Below are positions 24,001 through 32,350 of a stretch of DNA of 34,589 nt, piece after piece. The DNA lies in assembly GCA_017441705.1 (NCBI GenBank), contig JAFRWU010000060.1, positions 1-34,589 on the forward strand, in the 5' to 3' direction. Positions within the stretch are counted from its first letter, which is position 1, and every line of letters starts with the position of its first letter. The translations under genes were made by a program, and so were the position numbers. Source of the stretch: Clostridia bacterium. Lineage in GTDB: Bacteria > Bacillota > Clostridia > Oscillospirales > QAMX01. The notes below the pieces were generated by a model, which had not been told where the DNA came from, made no database searches, and saw only the letters and a list, made by a program, of their open reading frames with translations.

Positions 24001-24738
24001 ATGAGAATGCATCGATACGGTTCGGGACGTCTTTGGAAGCTGTACGGCAGGCTCAGAAGATTCTGGCGTTTTCTGAAGACCGGGATCCCGGAGGGCGTCT
24101 ACTACGTGGGAAGCGGACGGAGTCTTCCCGCTCCCCTTTCCCGGGAGGAGGAAACGGTCCTTCTTTGCCGGGGCGACGAGGAGGCGCGCCGTCTCCTCAT
24201 CGAGCACAATCTGCGGCTTGTGGTTTACATCGCGCGCAAGTATGAAAACGCCCCCGCCTCCGGCGAGGATCTGATCTCCATCGGCACCATCGGCCTGATC
24301 AAAGCCATCGAAACCTTTCGTCCCGAAAAGCAGATCAAGCTTGCGACTTACGCTTCCCGCTGCATCCAGAACGAGATCCTGATGTATCTGCGAAAGATCT
24401 CTCCCATGAAAAGCGAGGTCTCCATCGACGAACCGCTCAATACCGACTGGGACGGCAACGAGCTTTTGCTCTCCGACGTCCTCGGCACCGAAGAGGACAC
24501 GGCGGTCAAGCCGGTGGAGGACAAAGCCGAACGCGAGCTTCTTTACGAAGCGGTGGAAAAGCTTCCTCTGCGGGAAAAGAAGATCATCGCCATGCGTTTC
24601 GGTCTTTACGGGCAGAAGGAACTGACCCAGAAGGAGGTCGCCGACCGGATGGGGATCTCCCAGTCATACATCTCGCGTCTGGAAAAAAAGATCGTGACAA
24701 AGCTCCGGAAGGAGCTTTCCCACGTTTTGAATCCATAG
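24001..24738 (+). CDS. sigE: RNA polymerase sporulation sigma factor sigma-E (pro-form)
   Basis: A 245-residue pro-sigma-E that drives early mother-cell genes. The N-terminal 30 or so residues are basic and amphipathic (a membrane-binding pro-sequence), followed by GVYYVGSG, where cleavage is expected. Region 2 has [18 protein letters not shown] and [18 protein letters not shown]; region 4 has [14 protein letters not shown] and the helix-turn-helix [14 protein letters not shown]. The ATG at 24001 follows GGGAGG by 9 bases. In many Clostridia and Bacilli sigG follows; here a strong terminator and a convergent GH2 gene follow instead. Confidence 0.95.
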   Translation: MRMHRYGSGRLWKLYGRLRRFWRFLKTGIPEGVYYVGSGRSLPAPLSREEETVLLCRGDEEARRLLIEHNLRLVVYIARKYENAPASGEDLISIGTIGLIKAIETFRPEKQIKLATYASRCIQNEILMYLRKISPMKSEVSIDEPLNTDWDGNELLLSDVLGTEEDTAVKPVEDKAERELLYEAVEKLPLREKKIIAMRFGLYGQKELTQKEVADRMGISQSYISRLEKKIVTKLRKELSHVLNP

Positions 24739-24763
24739 AGCCGCTTTCCGGCAGAAAGCCGAA

Positions 24764-24803
24764 CCCGGGAGGAACGCGGAGCGCGTTCCTCCCGGGCTTT
24801 TTT
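24764..24803. terminator. Strong terminator after sigE
   Basis: A perfect 15-bp stem, CCCGGGAGGAACGCG (24764-24778) with CGCGTTCCTCCCGGG (24782-24796) and loop GAG, then CTTTTTTC. It separates sigE from the convergent GH2 gene, whose stop is at 24817; it could also act on the minus strand, but no T run is seen there. Confidence 0.93.
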
Positions 24804-24816
24804 CTTCTTTGCGTCT

Positions 24817-27126
24817 TTACGTCGTTTCCAGGGTAAGCGACGCGGACAATCCGTCCCGCGTGAAGGCCGTAAGCGTGACCTTTCCCGGGCGGAGCCCCGC
24901 GCGGAGGTAGACGATCGCCCGTCCGCGGAAGGTCTCCCGGTTCTTTTCCGCATAAGGCGTCAGATCGTCAGGTCTGCCGTTTTCGATCCCGAGGATCGAA
25001 GCGTCTCCGGCGATCTGGAAGAAGACGCGCCGGTCGTCCCCCGCCGCAAGCGTTCCGGCTTCATCCAGAAGTGCGGCCTCTATCTGCGCCGCCGCTTCCC
25101 CGTCGGCGGGGATCGCCGGTTTATCCGGGCGGAGCGCGATGCGCGAAGCCTTTCCGGGGGTCGCAAGCCGGTCCTCCGCCCCGGGCACGCGCGCGAGAAG
25201 CGCGCCCGGACGGTACGAAAATTCATAGACGATCCTTCCTCCGTCGGCGTCGGTCAGCGTCCTTTTCCCGAGACTTTCGCCGTTCAGGAAGAGCTCCGCC
25301 TCCGGAGCGTTGGTATAGAGAGCGGCCTTGACCGGCTCCCCCTCGGTCCCGGTATAGAGGAAGCGGTCGGTCCACGGTCCGGCCCATTTCCCGTCGCCGG
25401 AGGAAACCGCGATCTTCACAAAGGGAGCCTTCGTCCAGAGCGCCTTGCGCTGGAAATACAGCGGCTTTTCATATCCGGCGAGATCCAGAAGGCCCGCCTG
25501 GGAAATGCGCCAGGGCCATCCGCGGCATTCGCCGAGGAAGTCGACCCCGGTCCACAGGAACTGACCCGCGACGTAAGGAGTGTCGCGCACGACGTACCAT
25601 GCCTCCGGCGCGTGCCCGTTTTCGCTTCCGAGGATGATCCGGTCCGGATAGTCCGCATGGTCCCTTTCGTAAAAGCGTTCCCGGTAATTGTATCCCACCG
25701 CGTCCAGCGCCTCGGCAAAACCGGTGCGGTTGGAAAGCTCCGGGAAGGAAAGCGCCGAGAGGACCGGCCGCGTCTCGTCCAGACCGTGTACGATCTCCCG
25801 CAGCTCCTTCGCCACCGCAGCGAGACGGCCCGCGTCGGGCTTTCTCGGATCATACCGCCGTTCCTCGGCGGGTTTGCCGTTGTCGTTGTTGCCGAGCACC
25901 TCGTCGAAGAGCGGCGTGACGTAGGGATCGTTGGGATAATCGATCTCGTTTCCGATCGACCAGAGGATCACCGACGGATGATTCCTGTCGCGCTTCACCA
26001 TGCTCTCCAGATCAAACCGGTGCCATTCGGGGAAGTCTTCGGCGTAGCCGAAGCGCTTCGGCGGATAGACGTTGTGTCCCTGCCACCATTTGTTCTTCGC
26101 GCCTTCCCACTCGTCGAAGGCTTCGTCCATCACCAGGAAGCCCATCCTGTCGGCGAGCTCGAGCAGCGCAGGGTCGGGCGGGTTGTGCGCGGTACGCAGC
26201 GCGTTGGCGCCCGCCTCCTTCAGCTTTTTGAGCCTTCTTTCCCATACGGCAGCCGGTACGGCGGCTCCCAGCGCGCCGGCGTCGTGATGCAGACAGACCC
26301 CGCGGAGCTTGGTTTCCGTTCCGTTCAGGAGGAAGCCTCTGTCAGGGTCGAATACGGCCGTCCGGATGCCGACCGGGATCCCGGCCGCGTCGTATTCCTT
26401 CCCGTCCCTGATTGCGGCAGCCCTCAGAGTGTAAAGCGCAGGAGATTCCGGCGACCAGAGCTTCGCGCGGTCCAGCCGCAGAATCGCCGTCCCGCTTTCT
26501 CCCTCGCTCCCGGTCTCGCCCGCCGCCGTGCCGTCCGGGTCGAGGAGAACGAATCGCGCGCCGTCCGCGCCGATCGTCTCGTAACGGATCTCCAGAGTCG
26601 CTTCGCCGTCTTTTTCCGCGTCCTTCGTCAAAATGAAGATCCCGTCCTGCCGGAAGGCGATCCTGTCGGTGATCTCCAGCGTCACGTCCCGGTAGATCCC
26701 GCTTCCGGTAAACCAGCGGGAATCCGCGGTCTCCTCATGCTCCACCGAGACGGCGATCACGTTCTCACCCGGGCGGACGAAACCGGTAACGTCAAAGGTG
26801 AAGGTGGTATAGCCATACGCCCGGAAGCCCAGGTAGTTGCTGTTGATCCAGACGCGGGCGTGCTTGTAGACGCCGCCGAAGGTGATCCGGACCCTTTTCC
26901 CCGACGCCTCCTCCGGAAGATCGAAGTGTTTCCTGTACCAGGCGCTGCCTCCCGGCAGATAACCGGTTCCGCTGGAGTTCGCCTTGTCAAACGGCTCTTC
27001 CACCGACCAGTCGTGAGGCAGTGTCACTTCCCGCCAGCCCCGGTCGTCATATCCCATGAAATCCGCCCCGTCTGCCCTTCCCCTGTGAAAGAGCCATCCG
27101 CGGTTGAGACTCGTAATCTTTCTCAT
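24817..27126 (-). CDS. GH2 family glycoside hydrolase (beta-galactosidase/beta-glucuronidase type)
   Basis: A 769-residue GH2 enzyme. An N-terminal sugar-binding domain (LPHDWSVEEPFD, GSAWYRKHF) is followed by the immunoglobulin-like domain and a TIM barrel with LRTAHNPPD, the acid/base Glu in WSIGNEIDYP (about residue 394) and a likely nucleophile Glu in LGSENGHAPE (about 501). C-terminal beta domains follow. This arrangement fits beta-galactosidases of the non-LacZ branch; galactoside or uronide substrates are possible. No signal peptide. The start at 27126 is 6 bases after CGGAGG; a longer reading from a TTG at 27180 lacks this. It is last in the Nudix/beta-helix/GH2 unit. Confidence 0.9.
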   Translation of the reverse strand: MRKITSLNRGWLFHRGRADGADFMGYDDRGWREVTLPHDWSVEEPFDKANSSGTGYLPGGSAWYRKHFDLPEEASGKRVRITFGGVYKHARVWINSNYLGFRAYGYTTFTFDVTGFVRPGENVIAVSVEHEETADSRWFTGSGIYRDVTLEITDRIAFRQDGIFILTKDAEKDGEATLEIRYETIGADGARFVLLDPDGTAAGETGSEGESGTAILRLDRAKLWSPESPALYTLRAAAIRDGKEYDAAGIPVGIRTAVFDPDRGFLLNGTETKLRGVCLHHDAGALGAAVPAAVWERRLKKLKEAGANALRTAHNPPDPALLELADRMGFLVMDEAFDEWEGAKNKWWQGHNVYPPKRFGYAEDFPEWHRFDLESMVKRDRNHPSVILWSIGNEIDYPNDPYVTPLFDEVLGNNDNGKPAEERRYDPRKPDAGRLAAVAKELREIVHGLDETRPVLSALSFPELSNRTGFAEALDAVGYNYRERFYERDHADYPDRIILGSENGHAPEAWYVVRDTPYVAGQFLWTGVDFLGECRGWPWRISQAGLLDLAGYEKPLYFQRKALWTKAPFVKIAVSSGDGKWAGPWTDRFLYTGTEGEPVKAALYTNAPEAELFLNGESLGKRTLTDADGGRIVYEFSYRPGALLARVPGAEDRLATPGKASRIALRPDKPAIPADGEAAAQIEAALLDEAGTLAAGDDRRVFFQIAGDASILGIENGRPDDLTPYAEKNRETFRGRAIVYLRAGLRPGKVTLTAFTRDGLSASLTLETT

Positions 27127-27185
27127 TGTCGTCCTCCGATCTCTTTTCTCGTTCTGCCGCAGGGATCCCTCTCTTCGCAAGAGGA

Positions 27186-27231
27186 AAGCGCCGGGGAAAA
27201 AAGAGCGTCCGCTCCCCCTTCCCCGGCGCTT
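27186..27231 (-). terminator. Nested hairpins before the GH2 gene
   Basis: Outer minus-strand stem AAGCGCCGGGGAA (27231-27219) with TTCCCCGGCGCTT (27198-27186), 13 bp. Inside its loop GAGC-GGAC-GCTC (27214-27203) is followed at once by TTTTTT. Only the inner hairpin has a terminator shape, and forming the outer stem uses part of its T run. Probably tunes or processes the message between the beta-helix gene and GH2. Confidence 0.6.
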
Positions 27232-27242
27232 GTCTCAACTTG

Positions 27243-30107
27243 TCAGAGCTTCACGCGATAGAATTTGTCGCGGCAGGCGGCGTAAAGAACGTCTCCGACC
27301 ACCGCAAGCGCCGCGGGACGCACCGGCAGATCGATCCTTCTCTCCACGTTTCCTTCCAGATCGGTCACGTAGACCTGTCCGTCGGCGATATAGAGCTTGT
27401 CGGTCACGGCAAGACCCTGCTCGCCCCGCTCGGCTGCGAGCGTCGGCTCCTTGAGGAGACCGGAGGCGGTGACCTTGAATCTGTACGTTCTGCGGTAATA
27501 TTCGTCCAGGCAGTAGAAATCCTTGCCCGGGATCGCCATGGCGAGGCTGTTGGCGCGGATCAGATCCCAGGTGTCCGGGATCAGGGTGACGCCGTCCGGT
27601 GCGATAAACGCTTCCTCGTTCGCCTTGACCGTGATCTCGAGGAAGTCATTGGTGTTCCTCCAGCGGTTCACCGGATACCAGAGACGTTCCGGCTTCCGGC
27701 CGCGCATCTTCACGGTTTTCAGTTCTTCCATGGTCTCGTAGGGATGCTCCGGATCCACGACGCAGACCCTGATATCGTTGCCGAGCATGCCGTACCACAT
27801 GCCGTAGTCCACCCGGCGGGAATCCTCCGGCACCATGTATCTTTCCGGTTTGCCGTCGATCATCATGCCGCGCTGCGGGAAGTATTCGATCACGATCAGG
27901 AGGCGGTCTTCGGTATCCACCGCCAGCGACAGCGGCTTGAAGGGCATATCCAGGATCAGCTGCAGCTTCTCCTCCGCCGCGTTCCAACGGTAGATCCGCT
28001 TCCGGTTGTCGTCGGCGAAGTAGACGCTGCCCTTCGAGTCGGCCACGATGCCGTCGGCGAATTCAAAGCCGGTGCCGATCTCGCGCACCGCGGGCTCTCT
28101 CTTTCTCGTGAAGGGCTTTCTGCCTTCCACGACCAGCTTGCCGATCTCCCACGGACGCACTTCCACGCCTGTGGTGTTGTCATACAGGGAATTGTCGATG
28201 GTCAGCTTCACCTGCGTGAAGTTGTGGTAGCCCCAGAAGACGATGTTCTTCGAATCCCAGACCAGGGTCGCGTACTTCCACGGGGTGGTATGCCAGATCA
28301 CACGGAAGGCGTAGAAGTTCATGAACTCCATGTTCTCGCATTCGACGATCTCCAGCGGCTGACACTTGGGAGATTCGAGGGTCTCCTCCTCGAGCTGGAG
28401 GGCGTAGACCTTCCAGTTTTTGACCCGGCGGAATTTCACTTCGCTTCTCACGTGGTGCTCCACCGAAATCTCGAACATCTCGCCCGGGACGTCGGTTTCG
28501 TCCACCAGGATGCCGGCGGAGGCGTAGGGAGACGCGCTCCACACGTCGTAGAACACGCCGCCGCCCCCTTTGACCCAGAGCGAAGGATACATGCTGTCCC
28601 ACTTGCGGCTCTCGTCCAGGTCGGCGGTATGGGAGGCGTTATACGCGCCTTCGCGTTCGCCGTTCGGCCCGATGGAGCCGTGACCGCCGACGAATTTCAC
28701 GTCGATCAGGGCGGAATCCGCGCCGGACTGCCACTTCACGCCCACGGCGCGGTTGTTCTTGCCGCCGGCGTTGATGCCGATGCCGGAGAGGACGTTTTCG
28801 CCGCCGAGGGGAGTTTCCACCATCGGCACGGGCTTCCCGAGGAAGGAGAAGGTCGGCGTATTGTCCAGGACCTGCAGCTGGGTCATGATGGGATGCAGAC
28901 CGATCAGTTTGTTTTTGGCGTTCAGTTTCAGGGTCCCGGTGAGGATGTACCGGCCCATGGGCAGGTAAACGACCTCGTTCTCATCCAGCGCCTTCTGCAG
29001 GAGCGCCGTCACGTCAGTCTTGCCGTCGCCGCGGATGCCGAGAAGCGCCGCGTTCGCCCAGGTATCCACCGCGGGGATCGCCGGAAGGCGGGTGGCTTTT
29101 CTGAGACCGGCGCGGGACATGGGCTTCGTCTTGTGCTCGGTGACCGTTTCCGGCTCCGCGCTTTCGTTTTTCATCAGGCTGCCGTGGAAGAAGGTGACGA
29201 TCTTGTAGCTCGCCTCGTCCGCGCGGACCTCTTCGCTTCCCTTTTTGGAGCGGGCGGTCCTCGCCACGCGATCCATCACGCAGTTGCGGAGCGTGAAATG
29301 CGCATAGCAGGAGCCCTCCTCGTCCATCAGGACCGCCGCGTCGGCGATATCCCGGAAGAGCGATTCCTCGCCGTACATCTTTTCGGTGAATCCGTCCCAC
29401 GTCTCGACGGCTACAGGCATCCGCTCGAAGGAGCAGTTGACGAAGGTCAGACCGGCCTCGCGCGTCATGATGCCGGATTTCTTCTGGTCCTCAAAGAGGC
29501 AATCCAGCATGGTAAACTGCCATGCGGGCGAAGATTTCGTGGTGTAGATGCCGTACTGACCGCCGCGGAAGGCTACGTGATCCATGGCGTTGCCGGTATC
29601 GAAGATGCCAGCCTTCGCGTCGTTGATCGCGATATCCACAAAGGAGATAAAGGAGTGCTGCGCGTAATGAGCGCGCATGGCAACCGCCTTTTTGTTTCCC
29701 TTGCCCATGTCGATATCCAGATTCATGAAGGCCGAATAGAAGGTCCCGGCGTTGGCGTCGAAGATCGGCCAGCCAGGCTCCGGTTTGCGTCCCACAAACC
29801 AGAAAAGATAGGCTGCTTCGCCCTTGTCTCCCTTCGCGGGCGTTTTCAGAGCGGGGGCGCTGTCGATCAGCCGGAAGAGCGGCCGCGTCTTGCCCCAGCC
29901 GATCAGACGGATCCCGGTGGGGATGTAGATCGTCCGGGAGAGCGTGTAGACACCCGGCGCCACGAAAACGACGCCTTCGCCCAGTCTTTCCGCCACCAGA
30001 TCGATGGCCGACTGCAGCGCGATCGAATCGTCTCCGCCGGTGGGCGCCAGATAAACGGCCCGCGGATCATGGATCCGGCTTTGGTACACCGATTGCTTCT
30101 GATACAT
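27243..30107 (-). CDS. Pectate-lyase-3/GH55-like double beta-helix protein with C-terminal propeller
   Basis: A 954-residue protein in three parts. Residues about 16-330 are a first right-handed beta-helix that begins with the pectate-lyase-3 pattern (DDSIALQSAIDLV, then VVFVAPGVYTLSRTI). Residues about 345-640 are a second helix with the same opening (GIRGDGKTDVTALLQKAL, then VVYLPMGRYIL). Residues about 665-950 look like an NHL/SMP-30-type beta-propeller (FADGIVADSKGSVYFADD, LAVTDKLYIADGQVYVTD). Two helices side by side recall GH55 glucanases and phage tailspike-like proteins. No signal peptide. The start at 30107 follows AAAGGAG by 8 bases. It begins 13 bases after the Nudix stop. Catalytic residues cannot be named. 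Confidence 0.65.
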   Translation of the reverse strand: MYQKQSVYQSRIHDPRAVYLAPTGGDDSIALQSAIDLVAERLGEGVVFVAPGVYTLSRTIYIPTGIRLIGWGKTRPLFRLIDSAPALKTPAKGDKGEAAYLFWFVGRKPEPGWPIFDANAGTFYSAFMNLDIDMGKGNKKAVAMRAHYAQHSFISFVDIAINDAKAGIFDTGNAMDHVAFRGGQYGIYTTKSSPAWQFTMLDCLFEDQKKSGIMTREAGLTFVNCSFERMPVAVETWDGFTEKMYGEESLFRDIADAAVLMDEEGSCYAHFTLRNCVMDRVARTARSKKGSEEVRADEASYKIVTFFHGSLMKNESAEPETVTEHKTKPMSRAGLRKATRLPAIPAVDTWANAALLGIRGDGKTDVTALLQKALDENEVVYLPMGRYILTGTLKLNAKNKLIGLHPIMTQLQVLDNTPTFSFLGKPVPMVETPLGGENVLSGIGINAGGKNNRAVGVKWQSGADSALIDVKFVGGHGSIGPNGEREGAYNASHTADLDESRKWDSMYPSLWVKGGGGVFYDVWSASPYASAGILVDETDVPGEMFEISVEHHVRSEVKFRRVKNWKVYALQLEEETLESPKCQPLEIVECENMEFMNFYAFRVIWHTTPWKYATLVWDSKNIVFWGYHNFTQVKLTIDNSLYDNTTGVEVRPWEIGKLVVEGRKPFTRKREPAVREIGTGFEFADGIVADSKGSVYFADDNRKRIYRWNAAEEKLQLILDMPFKPLSLAVDTEDRLLIVIEYFPQRGMMIDGKPERYMVPEDSRRVDYGMWYGMLGNDIRVCVVDPEHPYETMEELKTVKMRGRKPERLWYPVNRWRNTNDFLEITVKANEEAFIAPDGVTLIPDTWDLIRANSLAMAIPGKDFYCLDEYYRRTYRFKVTASGLLKEPTLAAERGEQGLAVTDKLYIADGQVYVTDLEGNVERRIDLPVRPAALAVVGDVLYAACRDKFYRVKL

Positions 30108-30120
30108 AACCTTTTCTCCT

Positions 30121-30846
30121 TTATTTCAATTTATTTTGCGCAATTTCTGTCCCCGTGCGGTTCGCTCTGGCTGCAAGATAGCTTTCCGCCCGGGAAAGGA
30201 TCTCCCGGTCGCGGGGAAAGGTCACCCGCGGCAGGGCTTCGCGGTAAGGGTAAAAGGCCGCGGCGGATACCTCCTCCGGCTGCGGCACCGGTTCGCCGTC
30301 CCCGGCTTTCGCCAGGAAATACCGGACCGACTTATGGATCACGCCTTCCACCAGATAAGAGGTGTCGCACCGGAACCCCGGATAAAGCACCACCACAAGG
30401 CCGGTTTCCTCCCGGATTTCACGCAGAGCGTTTTCCGCGGGCGTCTCCCCCGCTTCCCGGTGACCCTTGGGAAAACCCGAATGGCCTTTTTGTTCCTTGA
30501 TCAAAAGATATTCTCTTTCTCCGTTCCTTCCCATGCGGAACACCACCGCTCCGTTGGAGGTCTCGTAAAGAGAAGTCACGCGCGCGATCTGTTTTTCCCC
30601 GGCGCCGGCCAGCCTTTCGGCAAGCGTCGCCTGATCGGCCTTTTCCTCTGCATCGCCGAGAAGAGCGGAAACTCCGCCGTCCCGGTATTCCGCATATCCC
30701 ACGAGCCGTTTCCCGCCGGAGCCGTCCATCAGGACGGCGCTGACCGTCATGCCGCCGGAAAGGACGATTTCTCCTTTCCCTCCGTTTTCACTGTATGGGA
30801 GCTCTTCTCCGAGAAGCGCCCGCAGTCTCCTCGCTTTTTCCCGCAT
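30121..30846 (-). CDS. Nudix hydrolase with N-terminal extension
   Basis: A 241-residue protein with a complete Nudix box at residues 128-150 (GHREAGETPAENALREIREE then TGL), which hydrolyses nucleoside diphosphates linked to another group. The surrounding SGFPKGHREAGET resembles diadenosine tetraphosphate-type enzymes. The first 90 or so residues are an extra domain I cannot assign. The start at 30846 has a weak ribosome site (GAGGACGGAG). It is the first gene of the unit that continues with the beta-helix and GH2 genes, an unexpected companion; a sugar-nucleotide substrate is possible but not shown. Confidence 0.82.
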   Translation of the reverse strand: MREKARRLRALLGEELPYSENGGKGEIVLSGGMTVSAVLMDGSGGKRLVGYAEYRDGGVSALLGDAEEKADQATLAERLAGAGEKQIARVTSLYETSNGAVVFRMGRNGEREYLLIKEQKGHSGFPKGHREAGETPAENALREIREETGLVVVLYPGFRCDTSYLVEGVIHKSVRYFLAKAGDGEPVPQPEEVSAAAFYPYREALPRVTFPRDREILSRAESYLAARANRTGTEIAQNKLK

Positions 30847-30872
30847 ACTCCGTCCTCGTCCGCTTTTTTTCT

Positions 30873-30901
30873 ATTATAAGCAATCGCCGGGATTCCGTCA
30901 A
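30873..30901 (-). promoter_or_regulatory. Promoter of the Nudix/beta-helix/GH2 unit
   Basis: Minus strand TTGACG (30901-30896), a 17-base spacer and TATAAT (30878-30873), one base off the vegetative consensus. Confidence 0.88.
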
Positions 30902-30935
30902 GAGCCAGTTTGAAAAAGAACGCTTTTCCCGCCGT

Positions 30936-30979
30936 CCGGCAAAGAGCGCCGTTTCCCGTATTTGCCGGGAAACGGCGCT
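30936..30979 (-). terminator. Long hairpin downstream of the YdjG-like gene, with an alternative fold
   Basis: AGCGCCGTTTCCCG (30945-30958) pairs with CGGGAAACGGCGCT (30966-30979), 14 bp, loop of 7. CCGGCAAA (30936-30943) and TTTGCCGG (30961-30968) could pair instead, and the two folds overlap. Placed after the stop at 31029, it probably ends the envelope operon, but the T run after it is poor. Confidence 0.55.
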
Positions 30980-31028
30980 TCTTATGAGATCTGGATCTTC
31001 TTTCACACGCTGTGAAGGCATTTTGCAG

Positions 31029-32309
31029 TCAATCGTCGTCGCGTCTGGTCTTTGAGAGGGTTTTCCGGAGAAACACGTCCTTCGCTTTTTCGAGGCTCAG
31101 ATCTCCTTCCCCGGTATAGTCCCAGGCGGCGGTCTGCAGCCTGACGTTCCGGATCGCCTTTTTGGCGCCGATCAGAGGGATCTCGCCCGCAAAAAAGGCG
31201 ATCAGCAGCACGAAGGGAAGCGTGAAAAGACTGATCACGTTCAGGAAGAGAAAAGACAGAAGGAAGAGCGGGATCGCAAAGATCCCCGCATAGGTCAGTC
31301 TCTTCGTCCAGTACGCCTTATTGTCCATGGGAAGCTCGCCGATGAATTTCCCGGTCTGGCCGTTCATGGCGAAGACGTACTTTTTCCCCTCCCATTCGGT
31401 GCGGAGAAGCCATACCGGGAAAAGCGCGTACCGCGGCTTGATCTCCAGATACCGGCAATCCTCCCGGCTTTCGCGGAGGGAGTTATATCCCTTCGCCGTA
31501 TCGCGGAATACGCGCTTCGCCGTATTTCCCATGCGTTCATGCGCGCGATTCATGCAGAGCTCGGGGTCGACGTCGTATTTGTCGGCCAGGTAGCCCGAAA
31601 GATACTCCGCCCGGAAAGGCACCGCCTCTTCCATGCGGAAAGGCTCCAGGGAATCCATCATGGCGTCCGGCATGCGGATCGACGCGTCCACCGGAACGTC
31701 GCGGAAGGAGAGCGTACCGGCGCGCTCCACGCGGAAATAGCTGGTTTCGGTATAGTTGTATTTCCTGTCGGACCAGCGGCTGACCTTTGTGGCGGCATAG
31801 GCGACGTCGGCGTGATACGCCGCGTCGTAGATCCAGAAGGGCACGTAAAGGCTCTGCATCTCCTCCAGGTGGCTTTCGTCCGAAAAGAGCTTCGGTACCA
31901 GAGGCTTGTCGGAAATAAACCGTTTCATGACCTCGACGGCCGCTCTTTTGGTGACCCGGAAGGGAATGATCAGATCCGGTTCCCATTTCCCCTGCAGTCT
32001 GCGGTTCAGAAGGACCGGGTTGTCGCAATACGGGCACCGGGTAGCCGCAGTGTTCGGTCCGGCGATGATCTCGCCTCCGCAGGCCGAACAGACATAGTAT
32101 CCCGCACCTCCGCTTTCCTCTCCCGGAGCGGAAGCGTTTCGTTCCTCCGCTTCCCCTTCCTCACCGCGGCTTTGCCGCTCTTCCATGGCAAGGATCGCCG
32201 TCCGGTCGAAAACCGCGTCGCAGAAGGGGCATTTCATCTGCCCGGCGGAGGCTTCGAATTCGACGCCTCCGCCGCAGAAGGGACACTTGTACGTAAGGAG
32301 TTCCGGCAT
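31029..32309 (-). CDS. YdjG-like zinc-ribbon membrane protein, with YdjH-type tail
   Basis: A 426-residue protein. The N-terminus has two zinc ribbons: C9/C12 with C27/C30, and C74/C77 with C92/C95 (CPFC, CPFC, CSAC, CPYC). The middle has YVPFWIYDA, YLSGYLADKYDV and YVFAMNGQTGKF, shared with its paralogue at 33250-34335. Two hydrophobic segments follow at about 340-360 and 363-382, then a basic tail (383-426). Residues 369-423 align without gaps to residues 197-251 of the YdjH-like neighbour. In Bacillus subtilis YdjG and YdjH hold the SPFH protein YdjI at the membrane beside PspA. The start at 32309 is 5 bases after GGAGG. It is last in the operon. Confidence 0.78.
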   Translation of the reverse strand: MPELLTYKCPFCGGGVEFEASAGQMKCPFCDAVFDRTAILAMEERQSRGEEGEAEERNASAPGEESGGAGYYVCSACGGEIIAGPNTAATRCPYCDNPVLLNRRLQGKWEPDLIIPFRVTKRAAVEVMKRFISDKPLVPKLFSDESHLEEMQSLYVPFWIYDAAYHADVAYAATKVSRWSDRKYNYTETSYFRVERAGTLSFRDVPVDASIRMPDAMMDSLEPFRMEEAVPFRAEYLSGYLADKYDVDPELCMNRAHERMGNTAKRVFRDTAKGYNSLRESREDCRYLEIKPRYALFPVWLLRTEWEGKKYVFAMNGQTGKFIGELPMDNKAYWTKRLTYAGIFAIPLFLLSFLFLNVISLFTLPFVLLIAFFAGEIPLIGAKKAIRNVRLQTAAWDYTGEGDLSLEKAKDVFLRKTLSKTRRDDD

Positions 32310-32350
32310 ATCCGCCTCCGTCTTCTTTTCCCGGTCTGTTTTTCTTTCCG

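Noticed and set aside
27126-30500. A 1124-codon plus-strand frame opposite the double beta-helix gene
   Set aside because: Same reason: mirror of a real gene, no start context, no recognisable domain.
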